A DNA stretch of 26,009 bases from Magnetococcales bacterium (lineage in GTDB: Bacteria > Pseudomonadota > Magnetococcia > Magnetococcales > JADFYX01): NCBI GenBank assembly GCA_015232795.1, contig JADFYX010000004.1, positions 1-26,009 of the forward strand, given 5' to 3'. How positions within the stretch are numbered: position 1 is the stretch's first letter; each line of letters begins with the position of its first letter. The position numbers and the translations under genes were made by a program. The notes below the pieces were generated by a model. The model was given only the letters and a program-made list of their open reading frames with translations. It searched no databases and had not been told where the DNA came from. Of this stretch, positions 7,626-15,305 are shown in pieces.

Positions 7626-8177
7626 ATGAAAAATAAATTTTTTATTTTGGCTCTCGCATCCATGTTTATTGCTATTTCTGGCTGTTCCAAAAAAATGTTT
7701 ACCAGTGAAGGTAAACTAGATGAACACACTGAAGTATCTGGTTTTGGTAAAGTACAGTACGATATAGATGAGGCAGAGGAGTCAGGACCAACTTATGTAA
7801 AAGGTGAGAAAGGGTTATTATCTTTTTCTAAGGATGGAATATTTGGCGATAAGGGTAGCTCCAAAGATAGTGTTCGGGTTAGAGGAGACAAACTTTTTGC
7901 TGGCGCCCTAAAAGTTGTTTTAGGTATGCCCATCATGGCTGTTAACCGTGATGGAGGGTTAATTGCTACCGATTGGAAGATTGACCCTGCAAACAACATT
8001 GACCGATATCGGATTAACATCCACATATCCGGTCGTGATCCTTATGGTGAGGTTGATGTTGTTGTTTTAAAACAACAAAAAACTATTAGTACTTGGATAG
8101 ACCAGCCAAACGACGAAGAAGCAGCTCGTAATATTGCCAAAAGTATTCGCAAACAAGCGCAGGTCATCCGCCCTTAG
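7626..8177 (+). CDS. DUF3576-like lipoprotein
   Basis: 183 residues. MKNKFFILALASMFIAISGC is a lipoprotein signal with lipobox ISGC, lipidation at Cys20. The mature part contains DKLFAGALKVVLGMPIMAVN, then DGGLIATDWKIDPANNIDRY and RINIHISGRDPYGEVDVVVL. This matches the pattern of DUF3576 proteins of alphaproteobacteria (hydrophobic 'FMPL' helix, GG.I.TDW, then N..ER..V.V). The domain is thought to sit in the periplasm attached to a membrane; no function is established. The ATG at 7626 has only a weak AAGG upstream. It is convergent with the next gene across a shared hairpin terminator. Confidence 0.7.
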   Translation: MKNKFFILALASMFIAISGCSKKMFTSEGKLDEHTEVSGFGKVQYDIDEAEESGPTYVKGEKGLLSFSKDGIFGDKGSSKDSVRVRGDKLFAGALKVVLGMPIMAVNRDGGLIATDWKIDPANNIDRYRINIHISGRDPYGEVDVVVLKQQKTISTWIDQPNDEEAARNIAKSIRKQAQVIRP

Positions 8178-8188
8178 GAACCAGGCAC

Positions 8189-8222
8189 AGCCTGGATGTT
8201 TGAAAATACAAGCATCCAGGCT
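8189..8222. terminator. Bidirectional hairpin terminator
   Basis: AGCCTGGATG (8189-8198) pairs with CATCCAGGCT (8213-8222). The stem can be lengthened by a G-U pair and TTG/CAA to 14 pairs around the loop AAAATA. It sits 11 bases after the lipoprotein stop and its right arm overlaps the stop codon of the convergent gene. There is no strong T-tract on either side. Confidence 0.6.
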
Positions 8223-8793
8223 AAGGTTTCCCGGCAGCAGCGGCAGCAGCCTCCTTGGAGACCATACCGTCGTCAATTCTATCTGAACCCGCAATAGCCA
8301 TACCTATAGGCACAATGGGTAGGGGAATGGTAAGGTTGGCGGTTAGGGTTGGGACAGGGGTTTCCAATTTAGCAAATTCACCAGACTGATAATCGACAAA
8401 TTTATTAAGACTATCGGTCTCTTTTGCTCGGCCTACAATCTCATTGGCCATCTGGGCTGTGGTATGGGCAAGACAGACTCCAACCCCTCCTTTATCTGAT
8501 ACAACGATGGAGAAAAGTTTAACCGCAGGGGTTAAGTCCGCCATGGTTGTACCTTTTAAATACCCCAGTTCAATAAGACTGCTTTGTCCACCAATAACCG
8601 ATTCTGGATAACTGCCTCGATCGCGGTAATATTGCAGGCATGCAGCACTTAAAGTGTAAAAAAGACCCAGCAACAATGCGGTCTTATCCGGTTCTGCAAT
8701 ATCTTGAACGGCACTTTCCCGAATCTCTCTTAATCTGAGCAGTCCCCAAAAAAGGACTACTAAAAACCCAACGACAATCAGCATTGTTGCCAT
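8221..8793 (-). CDS. Membrane-anchored protein of unknown function
   Basis: 190 residues, not recognised. The N terminus is one transmembrane helix (MLIVVGFLVVLFWGLL) followed by basic residues (RLREIRES), suggesting a single-pass anchor. Then comes a helical stretch LLGLFYTLSAACLQYYRDRG and a soluble part with GGQSSLIELGYLKG and VSDKGGVGVCLAH. The GGQSSLIELGYL wording recalls the alpha-beta loop of type IV pilin-like proteins, but the N terminus lacks a prepilin cleavage site, so I do not assign it. The C terminus is low complexity (EAAAAAAGKP). ATGs at 8793 and 8784 are both possible. It is divergent from tusA. Confidence 0.6.
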   Translation of the reverse strand: MATMLIVVGFLVVLFWGLLRLREIRESAVQDIAEPDKTALLLGLFYTLSAACLQYYRDRGSYPESVIGGQSSLIELGYLKGTTMADLTPAVKLFSIVVSDKGGVGVCLAHTTAQMANEIVGRAKETDSLNKFVDYQSGEFAKLETPVPTLTANLTIPLPIVPIGMAIAGSDRIDDGMVSKEAAAAAAGKP

Positions 8794-9036
8794 GTTGTTG
8801 CTATCCCATGAAATGACTTTATGTTGCTATTGAAAAATAACTAAAACATGATCTCATGTCCTAGCTGAAAATTAACTATGAATCTACCCATAATAAAAAA
8901 TTATCAAATAATTGCAAATTATCATGGAAAGTGAAGGCAATTTCAGATTATAGTGTTTTTCTAATATACACAATGGCAGCAAATACCAAGCCCAATGAGT
9001 CTATTCTCAGTGGGTCAAATTTTCAAGGAGATAGAA

Positions 9037-9261
9037 ATGGCTGATACAACCCTAGATGCAAAAGGACTCAATTGTCCTCTTCCTATACTTCGTGCTAAAA
9101 AAGCTCTCAAATCCATGGAGGCTGGTCAGACTTTGGCAATTGAAGCTACAGACCCTGGTTCTGCTAAAGATTTTGAGTCTTTTTGTAACCAAACTGGTAA
9201 TGAGTTGGTTTCATCTTCAGAAGAGAACAACATCTATCACTTTGAAATTCGCAAGACTTGA
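9037..9261 (+). CDS. tusA: Sulfur carrier protein TusA
   Basis: 74-residue sulfurtransferase that carries sulfur as a persulfide on a cysteine. The start LDAKGLNCPLPILRAKKAL holds the CPxP motif with active Cys13, and DPGSAKDFESFC is the usual second motif. The ATG at 9037 has a strong AAGGAG eight bases upstream; an in-frame ATG at 8995 is too early. dsrE2 follows after 15 bases in the same unit. Next to DsrE2, TusA is known in sulfur oxidisers as a partner in cytoplasmic sulfur transfer, although it could also serve tRNA thiolation or molybdopterin work. The context favours sulfur trafficking. Confidence 0.9.
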   Translation: MADTTLDAKGLNCPLPILRAKKALKSMEAGQTLAIEATDPGSAKDFESFCNQTGNELVSSSEENNIYHFEIRKT

Positions 9262-9276
9262 TTAAGGAGAAGAGAG

Positions 9277-9747
9277 ATGGCTGATCAGAAAAAGTTGGCG
9301 ATTATCGCTACTAAAGGCACTTTGGATTTTGCCTATCCCCCCCTTATCCTGGCTACAACTGCTGCGGCTCTTGATTATGAAGTTACGATTTTTTGGACCT
9401 TTTATGGACTTCAGGTTCTTAAAAAAGAGCGCAACTTAAAAATTTCTCCACTGGGAAATCCTGGAATGCCAATGCCAATTCCCATGCCGGTATTAATTCA
9501 GGCTTTACCAGGGATGGAAAGTATGGCAACTGTCATGATGAAACAAAAAATGGCAAGCAAGGGTGTTGCTAGCATTGAAGAGTTGTATGATATGGCCGTT
9601 GAGTCTGATGTTCATATGATCGCATGTCAAATGACCGTTGATCTGTTTGATTTTAAACATTCTGAACTTCTTGATGGTATTGAATATGCTGGTGCAGCAA
9701 GATTTTTTGAAGTTGCACAAGAGGCAGATATTTCTTTATTTATTTAA
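9277..9747 (+). CDS. dsrE2: DsrE2-like sulfur-transfer protein (DsrE/DsrF/DrsH superfamily)
   Basis: 156 residues. The N terminus is KLAIIATKGTLDFAYPPLILATTAAALDYEVTIFWTFYGL, the typical COG2210/DsrE2 opening with a hydrophobic helix. A methionine/proline-rich loop follows (NPGMPMPIPMP), then VHMIACQMTVDLFDF with Cys117, the expected persulfide-bearing residue. AAGGAGAAGAGAG precedes the ATG. It is paired with tusA 15 bases upstream and followed by a strong terminator, so the two genes form a closed operon. No rhodanese or hdr genes lie beside it, unlike the larger sulfur-oxidation clusters, so the downstream pathway cannot be read from this window. Confidence 0.85.
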   Translation: MADQKKLAIIATKGTLDFAYPPLILATTAAALDYEVTIFWTFYGLQVLKKERNLKISPLGNPGMPMPIPMPVLIQALPGMESMATVMMKQKMASKGVASIEELYDMAVESDVHMIACQMTVDLFDFKHSELLDGIEYAGAARFFEVAQEADISLFI

Positions 9748-9782
9748 CAATTTGAAATATTCGGATCTATACCCGATAAAAA

Positions 9783-9830
9783 CAACTAAAAAAACCGGAG
9801 CCTACTGTTTGGCTCCGGTTTTTTTAGTTG
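9783..9830 (+). terminator. Intrinsic terminator of tusA-dsrE2
   Basis: A perfect 20-bp inverted repeat (9783-9802, 9811-9830) with an 8-base loop. The inner core is ACCGGAGCC / GGCTCCGGT, flanked by an A-run on the left and seven T on the right. This is a textbook rho-independent terminator, and its A-run would let it work from the opposite strand too. Confidence 0.95.
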
Positions 9831-9908
9831 AGAGTTAAGATAAATTTATTCCTGCTTGCTATTACCCTTTTAAAGCTGTTAAACATAAGGTTTTTATCTG
9901 TTTATAAT

Positions 9909-9959
9909 CCTTAATTCAGCAGTTGTCGTAACCCACACTGTCAACTACCGAACCTAAGG
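9909..9959 (+). mobile_element. Decayed copy of the palindromic element (short form) before argD
   Basis: CCTTAATTCAGCAGTTGTCG (9909-9928) and CAACTACCGAACCTAAGG (9942-9959) match the ends of the 48-bp element with a few changes. The outermost five bases remain complementary (CCTTA/TAAGG). Both sides carry the same five bases ATAAT (9904-9908 and 9960-9964... reading ATAAT after GG), consistent with a target-site duplication. It sits 24 bases before argD, within its leader. Confidence 0.7.
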
Positions 9960-9983
9960 ATAATCCGTACAAGTGAGATAGTT

Positions 9984-11156
9984 ATGAGCAACAATAAATC
10001 TGTTATGCCAACCTATAGTCGGTTTCCCATCGCGTTTGATCATGGTGAGGGAACCATCATTTGGGATGAAAATGGCAAGCGCTATCTAGATTTTCTCTCT
10101 GGTATTGGGGTAAATAATCTGGGCCATTGTCATCCAAAAGTGGTAGAAGCAATACGTACACAAGCAGGTCGTTTGATTCATACATCTAATTTATATGGAA
10201 TTCCTGCCCAGGAAAAATTGGCAGATCGCCTGACCCAAACCTGTTTTGCAGATCAAGTATTCTTTTGTAATAGCGGTGCAGAAGCCAATGAAGCTGCTAT
10301 TAAAATGGCAAGAAAAAGTATGCGTGATAGTGGTAATACCAGCCGTTTTGAGATTATCACCGCAATAAACAGCTTTCATGGTCGAACTCTAGCTACCTTA
10401 ACTGCAACGGGCCAAGAAAAGGTTCACCGTGGCTTTGATCCATTGGTTCCTGGGTTTCGCTATGCTGCATACAACGATATTGAGGCGATTAAAAATGCAA
10501 TTACCGCCTATACCGCTGCAATATTGGTAGAGCCTATTCAAGGTGAGGCAGGAATACAGATTCCTGATGATGGTTATCTGGCAGCTTTGCGTAAGATTGC
10601 CGATGATGAGGGTTTACTGTTGATTTTGGACGAGGTGCAAACAGGAATGGGGCGGACAGGTAAAATGTGGTGCCACCAATGGACGGATGTGGTGCCAGAT
10701 ATCATGACCTGTGCCAAAGCGTTAGCTTCGGGACTGCCTATGGGTGCCTGTTTAGCTTCAAAAGAGGTGGCAAAAGCATTCTCCCCCGGTACTCATGGTT
10801 CGACATTTGGTGGCAGTCCGTTGGTATCTACTGCTGCTCTGGCAACTCTGGGTGTTCTTCTTGATGATGATGTTCTTAGTGAAGTTAATTCTAAAGGGGA
10901 TTATCTATTAAAGAAGCTTAATGAGATAATGGATCATCATAAACTGGTTAAAGCAGTACGTGGCAAGGGTTTAATGGCTGCCATAGAGCTAAACTCTCCA
11001 GCCGAAGATGTGGTAAGTGTTGTTCTTACCAGAGGTCTTTTGCTTAGCTGCCAAATGGGAACTATAATCCGTATTTTACCACCTTTGACAGTTAGTTTTG
11101 CAGAGATCGATGAGGCGGTTTCTATACTTGACCATGCAATTGCTGATGTTTTTTAG
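9984..11156 (+). CDS. argD: Acetylornithine aminotransferase
   Basis: PLP enzyme converting N-acetylglutamate 5-semialdehyde to N-acetylornithine, fourth step of arginine synthesis; cytoplasmic. 390 residues, normal for class III aminotransferases of the ArgD type. Motifs in order: YLDFLSGIGVNNLGHCHPKV, FFCNSGAEANEAAIKMAR, NSFHGRTLATLTATGQ, VEPIQGEAG, LLILDEVQTGMGRTGKMW, and TCAKALASGLPMGACLA with the PLP-binding lysine. The ATG at 9984 follows GTGAGATAGTT, a weak ribosome site. It is followed by a hairpin with a T-run before argF. It could also act on succinyldiaminopimelate, as E. coli ArgD does. Confidence 0.95.
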   Translation: MSNNKSVMPTYSRFPIAFDHGEGTIIWDENGKRYLDFLSGIGVNNLGHCHPKVVEAIRTQAGRLIHTSNLYGIPAQEKLADRLTQTCFADQVFFCNSGAEANEAAIKMARKSMRDSGNTSRFEIITAINSFHGRTLATLTATGQEKVHRGFDPLVPGFRYAAYNDIEAIKNAITAYTAAILVEPIQGEAGIQIPDDGYLAALRKIADDEGLLLILDEVQTGMGRTGKMWCHQWTDVVPDIMTCAKALASGLPMGACLASKEVAKAFSPGTHGSTFGGSPLVSTAALATLGVLLDDDVLSEVNSKGDYLLKKLNEIMDHHKLVKAVRGKGLMAAIELNSPAEDVVSVVLTRGLLLSCQMGTIIRILPPLTVSFAEIDEAVSILDHAIADVF

Positions 11157-11177
11157 ATAATTTATTTGGGCATCCCT

Positions 11178-11218
11178 AACCCGGATAAGATGTTTGGTGT
11201 CCGGGTTTAATTTTTTTT
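11178..11218 (+). terminator. Intrinsic terminator or attenuator between argD and argF
   Basis: AACCCGGA (11178-11185) pairs with TCCGGGTT (11200-11207) around a 14-base loop and is followed by TAATTTTTTTT (11208-11218). It ends 13 bases before the argF ATG, so it can either insulate argF or act as an attenuator inside an arg operon. No promoter for argF is obvious between it and the gene. Confidence 0.8.
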
Positions 11219-11231
11219 AAAAGTGCTAACC

Positions 11232-12173
11232 ATGGCTATTATTCAAGAGAAAAAACGGGATCTTCTCTCTCTGTCAGATGTTACTCCCGATGAAATTCAA
11301 CGGCTTTTTAGCCGAGCTTCAACCCTAAAAAGGGCTGTTGAAGCAAGAAAGGTCACACACACCTTGAAAGGTCGAACCTTGGGGATGATTTTTGAAAAAC
11401 CATCTTCTCGTACCAGGGTTTCGTTTGAGGTGGGAATGTTTCAGTTGGGAGGTCACGCTCTTTTTCTCTCATCTAAAGAGATTCAACTAGGCCGTGGTGA
11501 AGATATTGCCGATAGTGCCAAGGTTTTTTCCCGTTATTTAGACGGTTTGATGATTCGCACCTTTGCCCATAAAAATGTTGAAACCATGGCAAAGTGTGCT
11601 TCAATTCCGGTTATTAACGGTCTATCAGACGATTTTCATCCCTGTCAGGTACTTACCGATATTTTTACCTATCAAGAAAAACGTGGCTCTTTAAGAGGTC
11701 GTAAAGTAGCGTGGATTGGTGATGGCAATAATATGGCCCACTCTTGGATTATGGCTGTCTCCAAGGTTGGCTGCCAGTTGTCTCTTGCCTGTCCTGCTGG
11801 TTATGATCCTGACCCAAAAGTAATTGAGAAAGCCCATAAAGAGATTGCAATACAAGGGGAGGGCTCGATTCAACTTACCAAAGATCCCAGAGAGGCTGCC
11901 AATGTTGCTGATCTGGTTATTACAGATACGTGGACTTCCATGGGTCAAGAGGCTGAAAGAGAGCGTCGTCTACGGGCTTTTGAAGGATTTTGTGTTGATA
12001 GTGCCATGATGAAACTGGCCCAGGAGGATGCACTGTTTATGCACTGTCTGCCAGCACATCGTGGTGAAGAGGTCAGCAGTGAAGTTATGGACGGACCCCA
12101 ATCAGTTATTTGGGACGAAGCAGAAAATCGCCTGCATGTACAAAAAGCAATTTTGGAATGGTTATTGGCTTGA
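11232..12173 (+). CDS. argF: Ornithine carbamoyltransferase
   Basis: Makes citrulline from ornithine and carbamoyl phosphate. 313 residues from ATG 11232, the family's usual length; a GTG at 11223 is in frame but adds only three residues. The carbamoyl-phosphate loop is KPSSRTRVSFE (SSRTR at 58-62 in place of the usual STRTR). Then come HPCQVLTD, AWIGDGNNMAHSW, DTWTSMGQE and FMHCLPAHRGEEV, which hold the ornithine-binding and catalytic Cys residues. There is no strong ribosome binding site, which fits low or regulated translation. argG follows 51 bases later with its own good ribosome site. Confidence 0.95.
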   Translation: MAIIQEKKRDLLSLSDVTPDEIQRLFSRASTLKRAVEARKVTHTLKGRTLGMIFEKPSSRTRVSFEVGMFQLGGHALFLSSKEIQLGRGEDIADSAKVFSRYLDGLMIRTFAHKNVETMAKCASIPVINGLSDDFHPCQVLTDIFTYQEKRGSLRGRKVAWIGDGNNMAHSWIMAVSKVGCQLSLACPAGYDPDPKVIEKAHKEIAIQGEGSIQLTKDPREAANVADLVITDTWTSMGQEAERERRLRAFEGFCVDSAMMKLAQEDALFMHCLPAHRGEEVSSEVMDGPQSVIWDEAENRLHVQKAILEWLLA

Positions 12174-12224
12174 TTTTTAGTAACACAAGAGGCAGGTATA
12201 CGAGTTTTACAAGGAGTTAGCATA

Positions 12225-13442
12225 ATGTCTGATAAAATCAATAAGGTTGTTTTAGCATATTCTGGTGGTTTGGATACCTCAATTATACTCAAATGGTTGC
12301 AGGACGAATACCAGTGTGAAGTTGTGGCTTTTGCTGCTGATTTGGGCCAGGGTAAAGAGTTGGAAGAGGCCAGGGTTAAAGCGGAAAATTTTGGTATTAA
12401 AGAGATTTATATAGAAGACCTTAAAGAAGAGTTTGTCAGGGATTTTGTCTTTCCCATGTATCGAGCCAATGCTCTTTACGAAGGAGTTTATCATCTTGGC
12501 ACCTCCATCGCCCGGCCTTTAATTGCCAAACGGCAGATTGAAATTGCCAACGAAACTGGTGCCGAAGCTGTATCTCATGGGGCAACAGGTAAGGGTAACG
12601 ATCAGGTTCGCTTTGAGCTGGGTTATTATGCGTTTCGTCCCGATATTAAAATTATTGCTCCTTGGCGGGAGTGGGATTTAAACTCACGGGATAAACTTTT
12701 GGCTTATGCCGATAAAAATAATATTCCCGTTCCCCGTGATAAACGGGGAGAGTCTCCCTATTCATCAGATAGAAACCTTCTACACATCTCATTTGAAGGC
12801 AAGGTGCTAGAAGATCCTTTTGCAGAACCAGATGAAGATATGTTTGTTATGTCCGTCTCTCCCCAGAACGCACCAGACAGGTCAACTTATATTGAAATAA
12901 GCTTTGAGAAAGGTGATCCGGTAGCAATTGATGGCGAATCATTATCGCCGGCTAATATGTTGGCCCGTTTAAATGAGCTGGGGGGTACAAACGGTATTGG
13001 TCGTTTAGATTTAGTAGAAAATCGCTATGTGGGTATGAAATCCCGTGGTGTATATGAAACACCAGGTGGCACAATCCTTGGTGTGGCTCACAGAGCTATG
13101 GAATCTTTAACCTTAGATCGTGAAGTTGCGCATTTAAAAGATGAATTGATGCCAAGATATGCCACTCTTATTTATAACGGCTATTGGTTTAGCCCAGAAC
13201 GTACCATGCTGCAAACCATGATTGATGCCTCCCAAGCCAATGTAAACGGTGTAGTACGGTTGAAACTCTATAAGGGCAACGTGACTGTTGTGGGTCGCAA
13301 ATCGGAAAAAAGTCTATTTGATCCTGAAATTGCCACCTTTGAGGACGATAAAGGGGCATATGATCAAGGAGATGCCGCGGGCTTTATCAAACTAAATGCT
13401 TTGCGTATTCGTATTAATGCTATGTTGCGAAAAGGGTCATGA
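12225..13442 (+). CDS. argG: Argininosuccinate synthase
   Basis: ATP-dependent joining of citrulline and aspartate to argininosuccinate. 405 residues. The N-terminal P-loop is VVLAYSGGLDTSIILKWL, then SHGATGKGNDQVRFELGYYA and NIPVPRDKRGESPYSSDRNL, all diagnostic. AAGGAG lies nine bases before the ATG at 12225. The stop overlaps the argH start (ATGA at 13439-13442), so translation of argG and argH is coupled. It sits in pathway order after argD and argF. Confidence 0.97.
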   Translation: MSDKINKVVLAYSGGLDTSIILKWLQDEYQCEVVAFAADLGQGKELEEARVKAENFGIKEIYIEDLKEEFVRDFVFPMYRANALYEGVYHLGTSIARPLIAKRQIEIANETGAEAVSHGATGKGNDQVRFELGYYAFRPDIKIIAPWREWDLNSRDKLLAYADKNNIPVPRDKRGESPYSSDRNLLHISFEGKVLEDPFAEPDEDMFVMSVSPQNAPDRSTYIEISFEKGDPVAIDGESLSPANMLARLNELGGTNGIGRLDLVENRYVGMKSRGVYETPGGTILGVAHRAMESLTLDREVAHLKDELMPRYATLIYNGYWFSPERTMLQTMIDASQANVNGVVRLKLYKGNVTVVGRKSEKSLFDPEIATFEDDKGAYDQGDAAGFIKLNALRIRINAMLRKGS

Positions 13443-14833
13443 GTTCAGAACCAAAAAAATTGTGGGGAGGTAGGTTTACTCAATCTACCGATGCTTTTGT
13501 CGAGGCTTTTACCTCTTCCATAGCCTATGATTCCCGGCTATATCGCCATGATATTCTCGCTTCTAAAATCCACTGCCAAATGTTGGGCCGACAGGGGATA
13601 ATTGCTGTCCAAGATGTAGTTGAGATTATCAATGGGTTGGATCTGGTCTTAGGAGAACTTACAGAGGGTACACTGCCATTTGACGACTCTTTAGAGGATA
13701 TCCACATGCATGTGGAGAGCCGTTTAAAAGAGTTGATAGGCCCTGTAGCAGGTAAACTGCACACAGCGAGATCCCGTAACGATCAGGTGGCAACCGACAT
13801 TCGGCTTTATCTTCGTGATGAAGTGGATGCCATGGGGTTGGCTATCAGGGAGGTACAACAAAACCTGCTGAATTTAGCCAAAGAACATGTTGAGACTATT
13901 CTGCCAGGTTTTACCCACCTGCAAAATGCCCAACCAATAAGTTTTGCCCACCATCTTTTGGCCTATTTTGAGATGTTTGACCGGGATTTTGCGCGGTTGG
14001 TTGATCTTCGCAAACGTTTAAATCAGCTACCATTAGGATCAGCAGCTTTGGCTGGCACCCCTTTTCCCGTGGACCGGGAGTGGGTTGCAACCCAATTGGG
14101 TTTTGAAGGTATTTGTCAAAATTCTATAGATGGGGTTTCCGACCGGGATTTTGCGGTGGAGTTAGCCAGTGCTGCGGCTTTGATTATGACCCATTTTTCA
14201 CGTTTTTCAGAAGAGTTGATTTTTTGGTCATCTCCGGCATTTGGCTTTGTGGAGTTGTCAGACGCTTTTTGCACTGGCTCCAGCATCATGCCCCAAAAGA
14301 AAAACCCAGATATACCGGAGTTGGTAAGGGGAAAGACGGGTCGTGTTGTGGGTAATTTAATGGCATTGTTGACCTTAATGAAGGGTCTGCCGTTGGCTTA
14401 TAACCGGGATATGCAGGAAGACAAAGAGCCAATTTTTGATACTATTGATACAGTTCTTGGTGTTTTACGAGTATTTAGAGATTTAATTCCCGGTATTTCT
14501 GTTAAAAAAGCGGCAATGTTGGCAGCAGCGGGGGAGGGGTTTACCACTGCGACTGATTTGGCTGACTATCTAGTAAAGAAAAATATTCCTTTTAGAGAGG
14601 CTCATGCTATTTCGGGACGTATTGTAAAAATATGTGTCGATAGTGACAAAACTTTGGACGAACTTACCCTGGAAAAAATGCAAGAGGTAGATAGTAGAAT
14701 CGAGGCGGACGTTGCAAAAGTTTTAACTGTGCAGGCATCGGTAAACGCCAGGGTTTCGTTAGGTGGCACTGCTTTTGAGACGGTAAAAAAAGCTTTAATT
14801 TCTGCTGAAAATCGTATAAATAATAACAACTAG
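13439..14833 (+). CDS. argH: Argininosuccinate lyase
   Basis: Splits argininosuccinate into arginine and fumarate, last step of the pathway. 464 residues. Motifs: KLWGGRFTQSTDAFVEAFTS at the start, HMHVESRL, KLHTARSRNDQVATDIRLYLR, GFTHLQNAQPISFAHHLLAY, and the fumarase/aspartase superfamily signature GSSIMPQKKNPDIPEL. The ATG overlaps the argG stop. It is followed by a repeat and two hairpins that end the operon. The fumarate it releases can be taken up by the class I fumarase encoded upstream, though the two are not co-transcribed. Confidence 0.97.
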   Translation: MSSEPKKLWGGRFTQSTDAFVEAFTSSIAYDSRLYRHDILASKIHCQMLGRQGIIAVQDVVEIINGLDLVLGELTEGTLPFDDSLEDIHMHVESRLKELIGPVAGKLHTARSRNDQVATDIRLYLRDEVDAMGLAIREVQQNLLNLAKEHVETILPGFTHLQNAQPISFAHHLLAYFEMFDRDFARLVDLRKRLNQLPLGSAALAGTPFPVDREWVATQLGFEGICQNSIDGVSDRDFAVELASAAALIMTHFSRFSEELIFWSSPAFGFVELSDAFCTGSSIMPQKKNPDIPELVRGKTGRVVGNLMALLTLMKGLPLAYNRDMQEDKEPIFDTIDTVLGVLRVFRDLIPGISVKKAAMLAAAGEGFTTATDLADYLVKKNIPFREAHAISGRIVKICVDSDKTLDELTLEKMQEVDSRIEADVAKVLTVQASVNARVSLGGTAFETVKKALISAENRINNNN

Positions 14834-14895
14834 TGTGGGTCCAGGGAGATCATCTTCCTGGTGGGTTTGGGCGAAGCCCAAGGTTTTGCTGTAAA
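14834..14895 (+). repeat. Double-hairpin intergenic repeat, copy C
   Basis: GGGTCCAGGGAGATCATCTT then CCTGGTGGG forms an imperfect first stem (CCAGG/CCTGG). The second is a perfect stem TTGGGC-gaa-GCCCAA (14867-14881), followed by GGTTTTGC. It starts directly after the argH stop. This is the copy closest to the inverted copy at 19942-20000 and resembles copy A after parA. Confidence 0.75.
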
Positions 14896-14909
14896 GCCGG
14901 ATTTCAAAA

Positions 14910-14937
14910 GGCTTTTTTTCGCCTTTGAAAAAAAGCC
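14910..14937. terminator. T-rich hairpin after argH
   Basis: GGCTTTTTTTC (14910-14920) and GAAAAAAAGCC (14927-14937) form a perfect 11-bp stem with a 6-base loop. The left arm carries a seven-T run. It is the first of two tandem hairpins and probably helps end arg operon transcription, or transcription coming from the right. Confidence 0.5.
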
Positions 14938-14952
14938 CCGGCGAGTATATTA

Positions 14953-15002
14953 GTTCCCAGTTATAAAAACCCCGTCCTTTTGGGGTTTTTATAACTGGGA
15001 AC
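14953..15002. terminator. Bidirectional terminator, perfect 21-bp palindrome
   Basis: The arms 14953-14973 and 14982-15002 are perfectly complementary over 21 bases with loop GTCCTTTT. The core AAAAACCCC / GGGGTTTTT is a usable terminator in both directions. The extra outer arm (GTTCCCAGTTAT and its complement) is longer than needed for a terminator and suggests a small palindromic repeat unit, although no second copy was seen here. Confidence 0.7.
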
Positions 15003-15108
15003 GTACTTTACCTACCAATGACCGGATAAATTGCGTAGTAGAAAAATTTAATAACCCATAAAAAATAAACAACTTTTAAAAAAGATATGAAAAAAAACAG
15101 GTGAAACC

Positions 15109-15252
15109 ATGAAAATCAAAGCTCTTTTCTCAATAAAAATCGTGCTAATTGCGTCTCTGTTATTTTTATCAGGCTGTTTTTCATCCTCATGCGGTGGTCG
15201 TGCTAGCTCAGATGGTGGTTTGGCAGTATGTAATAGCTCTATTGATTTTTAA
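15109..15252 (+). CDS. Small lipoprotein (47 residues), unrecognised
   Basis: ATG at 15109 behind ACAGGTGAAACC. The first 23 residues are a lipoprotein signal (MKIKALFSIKIVLIASLLFLSGC) with lipobox LSGC, lipidation at Cys23. The mature peptide of 25 residues is rich in Ser/Gly and has two more cysteines (SSSCGGR, GLAVCNSS), which could form one disulfide. The position after argH recalls the LptM/YifL small lipoproteins found near lysA in other proteobacteria, but the LptM core (CGQKGPLY-like) is absent. Function unknown. The signal sequence and ribosome site make it likely to be a real gene. Confidence 0.6.
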   Translation: MKIKALFSIKIVLIASLLFLSGCFSSSCGGRASSDGGLAVCNSSIDF

Positions 15253-15305
15253 TTAGAATAAAAAAAACTCCACTAAATAATCGGTTTTAAGGCTAGGTAA
15301 ATAAA

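Noticed and set aside
8995..9036. Longer TusA start at 8995
   Set aside because: The strong AAGGAG at 9025-9030 belongs to the ATG at 9037, and the extra 14 residues are not TusA-like.
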